In this document: positions 38,593-47,726 of the stretch, piece by piece
Position numbering within the stretch: position 1 is the first letter of the stretch
Layout of the letters: every line of letters begins with the position of its first letter
Source: Serratia liquefaciens
GTDB taxonomy: Bacteria > Pseudomonadota > Gammaproteobacteria > Enterobacterales > Enterobacteriaceae
Assembly (NCBI RefSeq): GCF_027594825.1
Contig: NZ_CP088930.1
Location: 4,215,019 to 4,279,018 of the forward strand
DNA length: 64,000 nt
Direction: 5' to 3'
Position numbers and translations under genes: made by a program
Notes under the pieces: generated by a model
Told to the model about the DNA's origin: nothing
What the model saw: the letters and a program-made list of their open reading frames with translations, nothing else
Database searches by the model: none

Positions 38593-38933
38593 GGCTGAAA
38601 TTACAGCAGAAAATGGCTTTTTAGCCTCGATTTTAGGGGGCGTAGCGCGATTGGGCTCATATTCCTAGGCGTGATGATGAAGGTTTTCGTAAACAGGCTG
38701 TAAATAACCACAATGTAACCAATGGTTAGTTAATTATTAACCTTGATGTAACAAAATTACGGATTTGGCGAATTATTTGCGATTTTTTTGTGCAATTTAG
38801 TGGTCGGATGAGTAGTAAACTTTCATCAATTGCGCTAAAATTTTGTCCAGTTACCAAATGGTCTTGTTTCTATTGTTTACGCCAGCGCTGTTTCGCAGCA
38901 AATCAACGGCCAGGCGTTTTTGAGGAGGTTCGC

Positions 38934-39140
38934 ATGTCTACTTATCACGCTTATTCATTGCATCGGATTCTCCTGCGCCGCAGCGCAGTGATCCTGGCAG
39001 GTGTGTTGGCTTTACCGGTAATGCTGTTCCGCAGCGACCGCGCCCGTTTTTACAGCTATTTGCACCGCGTCTGGTCAAAAACCAGCGATAAGCCGGTCTG
39101 GCTGCAACAGGCGGAACTGGTGTCCTGCGATTTCTACTGA
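38934..39140 (+). CDS. ybfA: YbfA, small single-helix membrane protein
   Basis: 68 residues, from the ATG at 38934 with GAGGAGG in front. One membrane helix ([15 protein letters not shown], about residues 18-32), then [22 protein letters not shown], which is nearly identical to E. coli YbfA. Function unknown. Located next to kdp, as in E. coli, but on the opposite strand, so it is not part of that operon. Confidence 0.92.
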   Translation: MSTYHAYSLHRILLRRSAVILAGVLALPVMLFRSDRARFYSYLHRVWSKTSDKPVWLQQAELVSCDFY

Positions 39141-39160
39141 TCGCACGCTACCCCAACGCA

Positions 39161-39189
39161 AACCCTCGCTTTCCAGCGGGGGTTTTTTT
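39161..39189 (+). terminator. Rho-independent terminator of ybfA
   Basis: AACCCTCGCT pairs with AGCGGGGGTT (one wobble/mismatch) around TTCC, then T7. It starts 20 bases after the stop. Confidence 0.85.
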
Positions 39190-39284
39190 ATGGCTGCGGT
39201 TCGGGCATGGTGTCGATAGCGTTCGTCTCATGGCGCGAATTATTCTACACTTTTAGTCACATCCAACGCTGCGGGAGCCTATCA

Positions 39285-40238
39285 ATGAGTGACAAAATTC
39301 CGGTCGGTATCAGCGCTTGCCTGCTTGGCGAGACGGTACGTTTTGATGGTGGTCATAAACGCCTGGCCTTTGCGGTAGAACAACTGGCGCCCTTTGTGCG
39401 TTTTGAGCCGATTTGTCCGGAAATGGCTATCGGCTTGCCGACCCCGCGCCCGGCGCTGCGGTTGATCAAAAAACAACATCACGTGGTGTTGCGCCACAGC
39501 AATGACGACAGCATCGACGTAACCGAGCGGATGCAGCAGTTTTCCGAGCAGCGTATTGCTGCTTTGCAGCACCTGTGCGGTTACATTGTTTGCGCCAATT
39601 CGCCAAGCTGCGGCATGGAGCGGGTCCGTCTGTATGATGAGAACGGTGGCGGCGCGCGTAAAAGCGGCGTCGGGCTGTTCACCGCCGAGCTGCTGCGGCA
39701 AATGCCTTGGCTGCCGGTGGAAGAGGACGGGCGGCTGAACGACGCAACGCTGCGGGAAAACTTTGTCGAACGCGTTTATGCGCTGTATGAGTTGAACATG
39801 CTGTGGCGTAAAGGCTTGAGTCGCGGCGCACTGATCGCCTTTCACAGTCGCTACAAGCTGTCGCTGTTGGCGCATTCGCAGCCGGAATACCGGGAACTGG
39901 GGCGTTTTGTGGCAGGCATCGACAAATGGGATTCGCTGGAAGCCTTCACCCTCGAATACCGCAGCCGCCTGATGAAACTGCTGGCGCACAAGGCCACTCG
40001 CCGTAACCACACTAACGTATTGATGCACGTGCAGGGGTATTTCCGCAATCACCTGAGTTCTGCACAGCGTCAGGAACTGGCGCAGTTGATCGATCGTTAT
40101 CGGCAGGGCGTGCAGCCGTTGTTGGCACCGATAACCCTGCTTAAACATTACATGGCCGAATACCCCGATCGTTATCTGGCCGACCAACGCTATTTCGAGC
40201 CCTATCCCGAGGCGCTGCGCCTGCGTTATGGCCACTGA
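39285..40238 (+). CDS. ybgA: YbgA, DUF523 + DUF1722 protein
   Basis: 317 residues from the ATG at 39285 (MSDKIPVGISACLLG), preceded by GCGGGAG; the frame extends upstream to 39207 but that part is not family-like. N-terminal DUF523 about 1-150 with GISACLLGETVRFDGGHKR, EMAIGLPTPRPALRL and CANSPSCGMERVRLY; C-terminal DUF1722 about 190-310 with FHSRYKLSLLAHSQPEYRELG and THTN-like RNHTNVLMHVQGYF. Recent family work assigns a DUF1722 role in tRNA thiolation/desulfuration; I regard this as not settled. Immediately upstream of phrB, 15 bases apart, as in E. coli. Confidence 0.9.
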   Translation: MSDKIPVGISACLLGETVRFDGGHKRLAFAVEQLAPFVRFEPICPEMAIGLPTPRPALRLIKKQHHVVLRHSNDDSIDVTERMQQFSEQRIAALQHLCGYIVCANSPSCGMERVRLYDENGGGARKSGVGLFTAELLRQMPWLPVEEDGRLNDATLRENFVERVYALYELNMLWRKGLSRGALIAFHSRYKLSLLAHSQPEYRELGRFVAGIDKWDSLEAFTLEYRSRLMKLLAHKATRRNHTNVLMHVQGYFRNHLSSAQRQELAQLIDRYRQGVQPLLAPITLLKHYMAEYPDRYLADQRYFEPYPEALRLRYGH

Positions 40239-40253
40239 TTGACAAGGAGTTTT

Positions 40254-41684
40254 ATGACCACGCATCTGGTCTGGTTGCGTAACGATTTGCGTATCACCGA
40301 CAACAAAGCCCTGCACGCCGCCTGTAGCGATCCCGAAGCTCGGGTTCTGGCGGTATTTATCGCCACGCCGCAACAATGGCGGCAGCACGAAATGGCGCCG
40401 CGTCAGGCGGCGTTTATCCATGAGGGTTTGCTGCAGGTGCAGCAGGCCCTGGCCGAGCGCGGCATTCCCCTTAACTATCACCAATGCGACGACTTCTCAG
40501 CTTCAGTGGATTGGCTGGTGGCGTACTGCGCACAGGAACGGGTGGATACGCTGTTTTACAATCGCCAGTACGAAATCAACGAACGCCAGCGTGACCAACG
40601 GCTGGAACAGCGTTTAGCCGGGCAGGTGGTTTGCCAGAGTTTTGACGACAGCCTGCTGCTGCCGCCGGGAAGCGTGCGAACCGGCGGCGGCGAAATGTAT
40701 AAAGTCTATACGCCATTCCGTAAAGCCTTTATCCAGCGTCTGACCGAATCCGACATCCGCTCTGTTCCCGCACCGAAACCGCGAACCGGTGGCGTACTGC
40801 CCACCCCTGCCGCACCCGAGACGTTCGATTATCCACCAGCAGAGCCGACAGGGGATTTTCCAAGCGGGGAAGAGGCGGCTTTGCAGCGATTACGTACTTT
40901 TTGCCGGGAGCAGGTGCAAGACTATCTTAAGCAGCGCGATCTGCCAGCCATTGACGGTACCAGCAGCCTGTCACCCTATTTGGCGATAGGAGCGTTGTCA
41001 CCGCGCCAATGCTTTAACCGCCTGCGCGCTGAATGCCCACAGGTGCTGGAAAATCCCGACGGCGGCGCTTTTGGCTGGCTGAATGAACTGATCTGGCGCG
41101 AGTTTTATCGGCATTTGATGGTGGCCTATCCTGCGTTATGCAAGCACCGTCCCTTTATCGATTGGACGGATAAGGTACGCTGGCGGAACGACCGCGAGCT
41201 GCTGCTGGCCTGGCAGCAGGGCGCCACAGGCTACCCGATCGTTGATGCCGCTATGCGCCAGTTGAATAAAACCGGCTGGATGCATAACCGGTTACGCATG
41301 ATCAGCGCCAGTTTTCTGGTGAAAGACTTACTGATCGACTGGCGCGAAGGTGAGCGCTATTTCATGTCGCAACTGCTGGACGGCGATCTAGCGGCCAACA
41401 ACGGCGGTTGGCAGTGGGCGGCCTCCACCGGTACCGACGCCGCGCCGTATTTCCGCATATTTAACCCGACCACTCAGGGCGAACGTTTTGATCCGCAAGG
41501 CACTTTTATCCGTAAATGGTTGCCCGAGCTGGCGGATGTACCGGACAATGCTATCCATCAACCCCATCGCTGGGCAGAACAACAGCAGCGCGTGCTGGAT
41601 TATCCGCTGCCGATTGTCGACCACAAGCAGGCGCGGCTGGAAACGCTGGCGGCCTTTGAGGCGGCGAAGCGCGGGGAATACTAA
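40254..41684 (+). CDS. phrB: Deoxyribodipyrimidine photolyase
   Basis: 476 residues from the ATG at 40254 (MTTHLVWLRNDLRI), with AAGGAG 5 bases upstream; a TTG at 40239 would add 5 residues. Class I CPD photolyase: N-terminal MTHF-antenna domain about 1-130, FAD domain about 200-476 with TSSLSPYLAIGALSPRQC, LIWREFYRHLM, GYPIVDAAMRQLNKTGWMHNR and DLAANNGGWQWAASTGTDAAPYFRIFNP. All conserved FAD and tryptophan-chain positions look intact. Light-dependent repair of pyrimidine dimers. Follows ybgA with coupled spacing. Confidence 0.98.
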   Translation: MTTHLVWLRNDLRITDNKALHAACSDPEARVLAVFIATPQQWRQHEMAPRQAAFIHEGLLQVQQALAERGIPLNYHQCDDFSASVDWLVAYCAQERVDTLFYNRQYEINERQRDQRLEQRLAGQVVCQSFDDSLLLPPGSVRTGGGEMYKVYTPFRKAFIQRLTESDIRSVPAPKPRTGGVLPTPAAPETFDYPPAEPTGDFPSGEEAALQRLRTFCREQVQDYLKQRDLPAIDGTSSLSPYLAIGALSPRQCFNRLRAECPQVLENPDGGAFGWLNELIWREFYRHLMVAYPALCKHRPFIDWTDKVRWRNDRELLLAWQQGATGYPIVDAAMRQLNKTGWMHNRLRMISASFLVKDLLIDWREGERYFMSQLLDGDLAANNGGWQWAASTGTDAAPYFRIFNPTTQGERFDPQGTFIRKWLPELADVPDNAIHQPHRWAEQQQRVLDYPLPIVDHKQARLETLAAFEAAKRGEY

Positions 41685-41706
41685 GGCAACAGCAAGGAGC
41701 GAAATA

Positions 41707-42687
41707 ATGATGAAAAAGGTGCTGGCCCTGTGCCTGAGCGGCTATTCAGCCCTGGCGCTGGCCGGTTTTGACGTGGTGGCGCTGGGCGTGGATGGCGGCG
41801 TCAGCGACGGCAATCTGACCTCTTATCTGATCCGCAGCGACAACCAGCCGCAGTATCTGGCGCTGGATGCCGGCTCGTTGTTACCGGGTATCGCCAAAGG
41901 GCTGGAAAAAGGCAGTTTCCCGCAGGTGACGCCTGAACTGGCGGCTCCTTATACTCCGCAGGGTTATGTATTCCGCCAACTGATTGGCGCTTACTTTATC
42001 AGCCATGGTCATCTGGACCATGTGGCGGGGTTGATTATAGGTTCGCCGGAGGACAGCAAGAAGAATATCTATGCCCAGGCCGATACCATTCTGACCCTGC
42101 GCAATCATTACTTTAACTGGAAGGCCTGGCCCAATTTCACCGATTCCGGCAACGGATCGCGGTTGGGAACCTACCGGCTGCAAACGGTGCGACCTCAGCA
42201 GCGCGTGACGCTGGGCGTGACGGGGTTGAGCGGCGTAATGTATCCGCTCAGCCACGATCGTTATCCTTCTTCGATGTTGCTGATCTCCGATCGCAGCGGC
42301 TCTTTCGCCTATTTCGGCGATACCGGCTCGGATACGCTTGAGCAATCACGTAATCTCGACAGCGTCTGGCGCGTGTTGGGGCCGCTCATCGAGCAGAAAA
42401 AGCTCAAGGGGATGATCATCGAAAGCTCCTATCCCAACGAAGTTGAAGATAAAAACCTCTACGGGCACCTGACGCCAGCGTGGCTGTTGAAGGAGTTGAA
42501 AAACTTGACCCAGTACAGCGGGGGAGAAGGCTCGCTGAAGGATTTCCCGGTGGTCATCAGCCATATCAAACCCAGCCTGAAGCAGGGAGAAGACGTACGC
42601 GCGACCATCAAACAGCAGTTGGATCAGGGCAACGATCTGGGCGTGAAGTTCATCCTGATGGAGCAGGGCGACCGGCAGACATTTTGA
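41707..42687 (+). CDS. Periplasmic class II 3',5'-cyclic-nucleotide phosphodiesterase
   Basis: 326 residues, from the ATG at 41707, with AAGGAG 7 bases upstream. Signal peptide about 1-20 (MMKKVLALCLSGYSALALA), so a periplasmic enzyme. The motif HGHLDHVAGLIIGSP (about residues 100-114) fits the full signature of class II cAMP phosphodiesterases, the Vibrio CpdP/yeast PDE1 type, a metallo-beta-lactamase-fold family, and SYPNE, GHLTP and SHIKPS supply further metal ligands. It would hydrolyse extracytoplasmic cyclic nucleotides, not cytoplasmic cAMP. Its position between phrB and ybgI replaces the dtpD transporter gene found there in E. coli. A different cyclic phosphate substrate cannot be excluded. 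Confidence 0.9.
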   Translation: MMKKVLALCLSGYSALALAGFDVVALGVDGGVSDGNLTSYLIRSDNQPQYLALDAGSLLPGIAKGLEKGSFPQVTPELAAPYTPQGYVFRQLIGAYFISHGHLDHVAGLIIGSPEDSKKNIYAQADTILTLRNHYFNWKAWPNFTDSGNGSRLGTYRLQTVRPQQRVTLGVTGLSGVMYPLSHDRYPSSMLLISDRSGSFAYFGDTGSDTLEQSRNLDSVWRVLGPLIEQKKLKGMIIESSYPNEVEDKNLYGHLTPAWLLKELKNLTQYSGGEGSLKDFPVVISHIKPSLKQGEDVRATIKQQLDQGNDLGVKFILMEQGDRQTF

Positions 42688-42705
42688 ATTGAAGAGAGAA
42701 TTTTT

Positions 42706-43449
42706 ATGCGTAACCTCGATCTTGAAAAGTTGATCAACACCGAACTGAATACCGACGCGTTTCAGGATTACGGCCCCAATGGTTTGCAGGTGGAAGGGCG
42801 GCCTCATGTGCAGCGTATCGTTACCGGCGTTACCGCCTGTCAGGCGCTGCTGGATGCGGCAGTGGAACATCAGGCCGACGCCGTGGTGGTGCATCACGGC
42901 TATTTCTGGAAAAACGAGGCGCCCTCGGTACGTGGCATGAAGCGTAATCGGCTGAAAACGCTGTTGAGCAATGATATCAACCTGTTCGCTTATCACCTGC
43001 CGCTGGACGCGCATCCGGTGTTGGGCAACAACGCTCAGCTGGCGCATCAACTGGGCATCCGGGTGATTGGCGAAGTGGAGCCGCTGGTGCCGCACGGCGA
43101 ATTCGAGCAGCCGCTGACCGGCGCACAATTGCAGCAGCGAATCGAGAGCCGCCTTGGGCGGGCCGTACTGCACTGTGGTGATAACGCTCCGGCGCATATC
43201 CGCCGTGTGGCCTGGTGCACCGGTGGCGGTCAGGGCTTTATCGACAGCGCGGCGCGATTTGGCGTCGATGCCTTCATTACCGGAGAGGTTTCCGAGCAAA
43301 CCATCCACAGCGCGCGTGAAATGGGCATTCACTTTTTTGCCGCCGGCCATCACGCCACTGAGCGCGGCGGCGTCAAGGCGTTGGGTGAATGGCTGGCCCA
43401 GCAGCATGGTTTTGATGTGACCTTTATCGATATCCCGAATCCCGCCTGA
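42706..43449 (+). CDS. ybgI: YbgI, NIF3-family dinuclear-metal protein
   Basis: 247 residues, the same as E. coli YbgI. Seen: DYGPNGLQVEGRP, VVVHHGYFWKNE with the metal-binding His pair, YHLPLDAHPVLGNNAQLA, and the C-terminal metal site TGEVSEQTIHSAREMGIHFFAAGHHATERGG. The family is a toroidal hexamer with two metals in each active site; GTP cyclohydrolase-type and cell-envelope roles have been suggested but the substrate is unclear. AGAGAGAA precedes the ATG; 18 bases after the phosphodiesterase gene. Confidence 0.95.
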   Translation: MRNLDLEKLINTELNTDAFQDYGPNGLQVEGRPHVQRIVTGVTACQALLDAAVEHQADAVVVHHGYFWKNEAPSVRGMKRNRLKTLLSNDINLFAYHLPLDAHPVLGNNAQLAHQLGIRVIGEVEPLVPHGEFEQPLTGAQLQQRIESRLGRAVLHCGDNAPAHIRRVAWCTGGGQGFIDSAARFGVDAFITGEVSEQTIHSAREMGIHFFAAGHHATERGGVKALGEWLAQQHGFDVTFIDIPNPA

Positions 43450-43601
43450 TTTCCCTGCCAGGATCCAGCCCGGTTTATACCGAGGCTGAATCCTTTTAAT
43501 AGCCTAATCCCTTATTTTCTCGAAGGTTGTTCTATTGACAGCCGGAGCGCTGTCGCGCATAACTGATGTGTTTTCATCGCGATAATAATAAGGAGAAAAG
43601 G

Positions 43602-44258
43602 GTGCAACGAGCACGATGTTACCTGTTAGGTGAACGCGCGGTAGTGCTTGAACTGTCGCCGCCGGTGACGCTGCCAAGCCAGCAGCGGATTTGGGCGCTG
43701 GCCGAAAAGCTGAATCATCATCCCGACGTGCGCGAAGTGGTGCCCGGCATGAACAACCTTACGCTGCTGCTGAAGACGCCGCAGGCCAATGCCGAAATGA
43801 TGTTGACGCTGTTGCAACAAGGTTGGGACAGCGAGCAGATCCTGGTGCCGGAATCGCGTCAGGTGGATATTCCGGTGATCTATGGCGGACAGGATGGGCC
43901 CGATCTGGATGAGGTAGCGCGCCACACCGGCATGACCCCGCAGCAGGTGGTGGAGTGCCATTCCTCCGCGGATTACGTGGTCTATTTCCTTGGTTTTCAA
44001 CCTGGTTTCTCCTACATGGGCGGCATGCCGGACAAGTTGGCGACGCCGCGCCGTGCCGAACCGCGCCTGTCGGTGGCCGCCGGCTCCGTGGGTATCGGTG
44101 GCAGTCAGACCGGTATTTATCCGCTGGTGACCCCCGGCGGCTGGCAGTTGATCGGCCGTACACCTCTGGCGCTGTTTAATCCCTATGAAATGCCGCCCAC
44201 CCTGCTGCGCCCCGGCGACAGCGTGCGGTTTGTTCCACAGAAGGAGGGCGTATGCTGA
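43602..44258 (+). CDS. pxpB: 5-oxoprolinase subunit PxpB
   Basis: 218 residues starting with GTG at 43602 ([20 protein letters not shown]), with AGGAG 6 bases upstream; this gives the same length as E. coli PxpB (YbgJ). The frame is open upstream to 43566 but that part is not conserved. Seen: [24 protein letters not shown] and [40 protein letters not shown], the KipI/allophanate-hydrolase subunit 1 signature. With PxpC and PxpA it hydrolyses 5-oxoproline to glutamate using ATP. First gene of pxpBCA. Confidence 0.95.
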   Translation: MQRARCYLLGERAVVLELSPPVTLPSQQRIWALAEKLNHHPDVREVVPGMNNLTLLLKTPQANAEMMLTLLQQGWDSEQILVPESRQVDIPVIYGGQDGPDLDEVARHTGMTPQQVVECHSSADYVVYFLGFQPGFSYMGGMPDKLATPRRAEPRLSVAAGSVGIGGSQTGIYPLVTPGGWQLIGRTPLALFNPYEMPPTLLRPGDSVRFVPQKEGVC

Positions 44259-45184
44259 AGATCCTGCGTGCGGGCATTTACACCACGGTGCAGGATTTGG
44301 GCCGTAACGGTTTCCGTCGTCTGGGCGTCAGCCAGGGCGGTGCGCTCGACGAACCAGCGCTGAGGATCGCCAACCTGCTGGTGGGTAACGATGCCAATGC
44401 CGCCGGGCTGGAAATCACCCTGGGGCAATTTAGCGCTGAATTTACCCGATCGGGCTGGATCGCGCTGACCGGCGCCGGTTGCGATGCGCAACTGGACGGT
44501 AAGCCGCTGTGGACCGGCTGGCGTTATCCGGTTAATGCGGGCCAGCATCTGATGCTGAAAATACCAAAACGCGGCATGCGCAGTTATCTGGCGATAGACG
44601 GTGGTATCGCCGTGCCGGAAATACTCGGTTCACGCAGCACCGACAACAAAGCCGCTTTTGGCGGGCTGGAAGGACGTAACCTGCGAGATGGCGACTGCCT
44701 GCCGTTGGGAGCGGGGCGCGAATTGCGTAAGCAAAGCACCGGCGTGAAACAACTGTTGTTCAACAACCGTATCCGGGCCTTGCCGGGGCCGGAATATGAC
44801 GAATTCAGCGAAGAGGCGAAAGAGTCTTTCTGGCGTACTGCCTGGCAGCTGAGCCCGCAGAGCAACCGCATGGGCTACCGTTTGCACGGCAGCAGCGCGC
44901 TGAACCGCACCACCGAACGCGAGATGTTGTCGCATGGCCTGCTGCCGGGCGTGGTTCAGGTGCCGCATAACGGTCAGCCGATCGTGCTGATGGCCGATGC
45001 TCAAACTACCGGTGGTTACCCGCGTATTGCCTGCGTGATCGAAGCCGATCTCTATCATTTGGCGCAGATCCGTCTGGGAGAGGCTATCCACTTTGTTCCC
45101 TGTACCCTGGCCCAGGCGCAGCGCGCCAAGGCCGAACAGGAGCACTTTATCCAACAGATTGCCTGGGGGTTAGATGAACGTTGA
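44252..45184 (+). CDS. pxpC: 5-oxoprolinase subunit PxpC
   Basis: 310 residues. Overlaps pxpB by 7 bases, which couples their translation, and itself overlaps pxpA. Family: KipA/allophanate hydrolase subunit 2 (biotin-dependent-carboxylase-like fold). Seen: [77 protein letters not shown] and [18 protein letters not shown] before the ATG. Forms a complex with PxpB. Confidence 0.95.
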   Translation: MLKILRAGIYTTVQDLGRNGFRRLGVSQGGALDEPALRIANLLVGNDANAAGLEITLGQFSAEFTRSGWIALTGAGCDAQLDGKPLWTGWRYPVNAGQHLMLKIPKRGMRSYLAIDGGIAVPEILGSRSTDNKAAFGGLEGRNLRDGDCLPLGAGRELRKQSTGVKQLLFNNRIRALPGPEYDEFSEEAKESFWRTAWQLSPQSNRMGYRLHGSSALNRTTEREMLSHGLLPGVVQVPHNGQPIVLMADAQTTGGYPRIACVIEADLYHLAQIRLGEAIHFVPCTLAQAQRAKAEQEHFIQQIAWGLDER

Positions 45185-45911
45185 TTTGAATGCCGATCTT
45201 GGCGAAGGCTGCGCTAACGATCGGGCGCTGCTGCAATTGGTCAGCTCGGCCAATATCGCCTGCGGTTTTCACGCCGGGGATGCGCAAACCATGCGCCAGT
45301 CGGTGCGTTGGGCGCTGCAGTACGGCGTGGCGATTGGCGCACATCCGAGTTTTCCCGATCGCGAGAACTTTGGTCGTACCCGCATGCAGTTGCCGCCGGA
45401 AACGGTGTATGCGCAGGTGGTGTATCAACTCGGTGCGCTGGCGGCGATCGCCCGTGCAGAAGGCGGGGTAATGGTGCACGTGAAGCCGCACGGCATGTTG
45501 TACAACCAGGCGGCCGTGGAGCCGGCGCTGGCGGAAGCCATTGCCCGCGCGGTTAAAGCAGTCGATCCGGCTTTGCGCCTGGTGGGGCTGGCGGGCAGCG
45601 AACTGATCCGCGCCGGTGAAAAGCAAGGTTTGGCGACGCGACAAGAGGTCTTTGCCGATCGCGGTTATCAGGCCGATGGCACGCTGGTACCACGGGGTCA
45701 GCCAGGGGCTTTGATTACCAGCGACGAACAGGCGCTGGCGCAAACGTTGGAAATGGTACGCCACCATCGGGTTCGCACTCTGGACGGCACCTGGGCCGCC
45801 GTTCGGGCCGAAACCGTCTGCCTGCATGGCGACGGTGAACATGCGCTGGAATACGCGCGCACGCTGCGCCAACGTTTTGCCGTGGAGGGCATTAGCGTCA
45901 GCGCTGAGTAG
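45174..45911 (+). CDS. pxpA: 5-oxoprolinase subunit PxpA (LamB/YcsF family)
   Basis: 245 residues. Overlaps pxpC by 11 bases. Seen: [11 protein letters not shown] at 3-13, [39 protein letters not shown] and [10 protein letters not shown], all signatures of the LamB/YcsF family. It is the third essential component of the prokaryotic 5-oxoprolinase. In E. coli nei follows it; here a DUF969/DUF979 pair and pcp are inserted. Confidence 0.95.
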   Translation: MNVDLNADLGEGCANDRALLQLVSSANIACGFHAGDAQTMRQSVRWALQYGVAIGAHPSFPDRENFGRTRMQLPPETVYAQVVYQLGALAAIARAEGGVMVHVKPHGMLYNQAAVEPALAEAIARAVKAVDPALRLVGLAGSELIRAGEKQGLATRQEVFADRGYQADGTLVPRGQPGALITSDEQALAQTLEMVRHHRVRTLDGTWAAVRAETVCLHGDGEHALEYARTLRQRFAVEGISVSAE

Positions 45912-45969
45912 TAAGCAGTACACACAACATCACAAACTAAAAAATATTAGAAATTATCGAGGGAATACT

Positions 45970-46701
45970 ATGGAACAGGCCGTTAACCTCTGGCCACTGA
46001 TTGGCATTGCCGCCATCGTGGTCGGGTTTGTTTTACGCTTTAACCCCGTGCTGGTGGTGATTGTCGCCGGCATTATCACCGGGCTGGCGGCACTGATGCC
46101 GCTGGATGTGATCCTGGAAAAACTGGGTGAGGGCTTCTTGAATACCCGTAACCTGCCGCTGATCCTGCTGCTGCCGTTGGCGGTGATCGGTTTGCTGGAA
46201 CGCCACGGTTTGAAAGAGCGTGCACAGGCATGGATCGCCAAGATCAAAAGCGCCACCGCTGGACGTTTGCTGATCGTCTATCTGTTCGTGCGCGAAATTA
46301 CTGCCGCCATGGGGCTGACCAGCCTGGGTGGGCATCCGCAAATGGTGCGTCCGCTGTTGGCACCTATGGCGGAAGGGGCCGCGGAAAACCGTTACGGCGA
46401 GCTGCCGGAGCGTACGCGCCACCGCCTGCGTGCCATGTCTGCCGCGACGGATAACGTCGGGTTGTTCTTTGGCGAAGACATTTTTGTGGCCTTCGGTGCG
46501 ATCATCTTCATGCACAACTTTATGCTGGAATCCGGTGGTATCCAGACCGAGCCGCTGCATATCGCCTTGTGGGGCATTCCCACCGCGATCTTTGCCTTCC
46601 TGATCCATGCGTTCCGGCTTTACCGGATGGATAAGCAGCTCAGCGCTGAATTGTCGCAGCTTAATCAGGCGGCGCTGCAGGCCAAAGGAGATGCCCAATG
46701 A
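45970..46701 (+). CDS. DUF969 membrane protein, predicted transporter component
   Basis: 243 residues from the ATG at 45970, with GAGGG 7 bases upstream. Hydrophobic: helices about 8-25, 28-48, 65-80, 95-115 and 195-215 (WPLIGIAAIVVGFVLRF, VLVVIVAGIITGLAALM, LPLILLLPLAVIGLL). Signature segments EGFLNTRNLP, REITAAMGLTSLGGHPQMVRPL and ATDNVGLFFGEDIFVAFGAI fit DUF969. Family members pair with a DUF979 gene next to 5-oxoprolinase genes, so a substrate-importing role, most likely pyroglutamate, is inferred. The 58-base gap after pxpA has no terminator, so it belongs to the same operon. Confidence 0.85.
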   Translation: MEQAVNLWPLIGIAAIVVGFVLRFNPVLVVIVAGIITGLAALMPLDVILEKLGEGFLNTRNLPLILLLPLAVIGLLERHGLKERAQAWIAKIKSATAGRLLIVYLFVREITAAMGLTSLGGHPQMVRPLLAPMAEGAAENRYGELPERTRHRLRAMSAATDNVGLFFGEDIFVAFGAIIFMHNFMLESGGIQTEPLHIALWGIPTAIFAFLIHAFRLYRMDKQLSAELSQLNQAALQAKGDAQ

Positions 46702-47717
46702 CTTTCCAACAACAATATCTCTATTGGCTGGCCGGCGTGGTGCTGCTGATTGTCGCCGTGATGTCGTTCCGCGATCGCGCCAACCCACGGCGCATTACCA
46801 CCGGCCTGTTCTGGGCGTTGTACGGCGTGGTGTTCCTGGTCGGTGACTGGACCTATAGCCTGTTGGGCGACGTGCTGGGAGAGGGCAGTAACGAAAAACG
46901 CATGCTGCATATCATCGTCGGCGTGGTGGTAGTGGTCATGGCGTTGATCGCCGGCTTTGGTGGCGTGCGTCTGGGTAGCTATCATCAACGGACTCCCCAG
47001 CAGCGCGAAGAGAGCGCGAAACGCTTGGGTAACCGGCTGTTTATTCCGGCGCTGGCCATCCCGGTGGTGACGGTGGTTGGCGTGCTGCTGTTCAACAATA
47101 TTCCGTCACTGCAAACTGCGGTGTTCGGCAGCGGCAACCACGCTACCTTGATTACCCTGTTCTCAATGACCGCCGGTTGTTTGCTGGGGTTGGTTATTGC
47201 GGTGAAAATGACCCATGAAAAAGCGCTGCAACCGATTCAGGAAGCGCGCCGCCTGCTGGATTCCATCGGTTGGGCGTTTATTTTGCCGCAAATCCTCGCC
47301 ACGCTGGGCTTGCTGTTTACCGCCGCAGGCGTCGGCACGGCCATCTCTCATCTGACTCAAGAGTATCTGGCGGTGGATAACCGCTTTATTGCGGTGGCGG
47401 TTTATGCCATCGGTATGGCGCTGTTGACCATGGTGATGGGTAACGCCTTTGCCGCTTTCCCGATCGTCACTGCCGGTATTGGCATCCCGATCCTGGTGCT
47501 GCAACACGGCGGTAACCCGGCGGTGATGGCGGCCATCGGCATGTTTTCCGGCTATTGCGGCACGCTGATGACGCCAATGGCTGCTAACTTTAATATTGTA
47601 CCGGCGGCGTTGCTGGAATTGCCGGACAAGAATGCGGTCATCAAGGCGCAGGTGCCGACCGGGGTGCTGCTGCTGTTGGTGAACGTATTCCTGCTTTATT
47701 TCCTGATGTTCCTTTAA
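46698..47717 (+). CDS. DUF979 membrane protein, predicted partner of the DUF969 protein
   Basis: 339 residues, overlapping the DUF969 gene by 4 bases (ATGA). About 9-10 membrane helices, for example YWLAGVVLLIVAVMSF, ALYGVVFLVGDWTY, MLHIIVGVVVVVMALIAGF, AFILPQILATLGLLFTAAGVG and TGVLLLLVNVFLLYFLMFL. Conserved charged/Gly segment TAGIGIPILVLQHGGNPAVMAAIGMFSGYCGTLMTPMAANFN is typical of DUF979. The pair is presumed to form a two-part permease. No ATP-binding or extracytoplasmic binding protein gene accompanies it, which argues for a secondary carrier. Confidence 0.85.
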   Translation: MTFQQQYLYWLAGVVLLIVAVMSFRDRANPRRITTGLFWALYGVVFLVGDWTYSLLGDVLGEGSNEKRMLHIIVGVVVVVMALIAGFGGVRLGSYHQRTPQQREESAKRLGNRLFIPALAIPVVTVVGVLLFNNIPSLQTAVFGSGNHATLITLFSMTAGCLLGLVIAVKMTHEKALQPIQEARRLLDSIGWAFILPQILATLGLLFTAAGVGTAISHLTQEYLAVDNRFIAVAVYAIGMALLTMVMGNAFAAFPIVTAGIGIPILVLQHGGNPAVMAAIGMFSGYCGTLMTPMAANFNIVPAALLELPDKNAVIKAQVPTGVLLLLVNVFLLYFLMFL

Positions 47718-47726
47718 GGAGAACGC

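Noticed and set aside
38723..38741. Palindrome GGTTAGTTAATTATTAACC upstream of ybfA as a regulator site
   Set aside because: Imperfect, in very AT-rich sequence, and no matching regulator family is evident.
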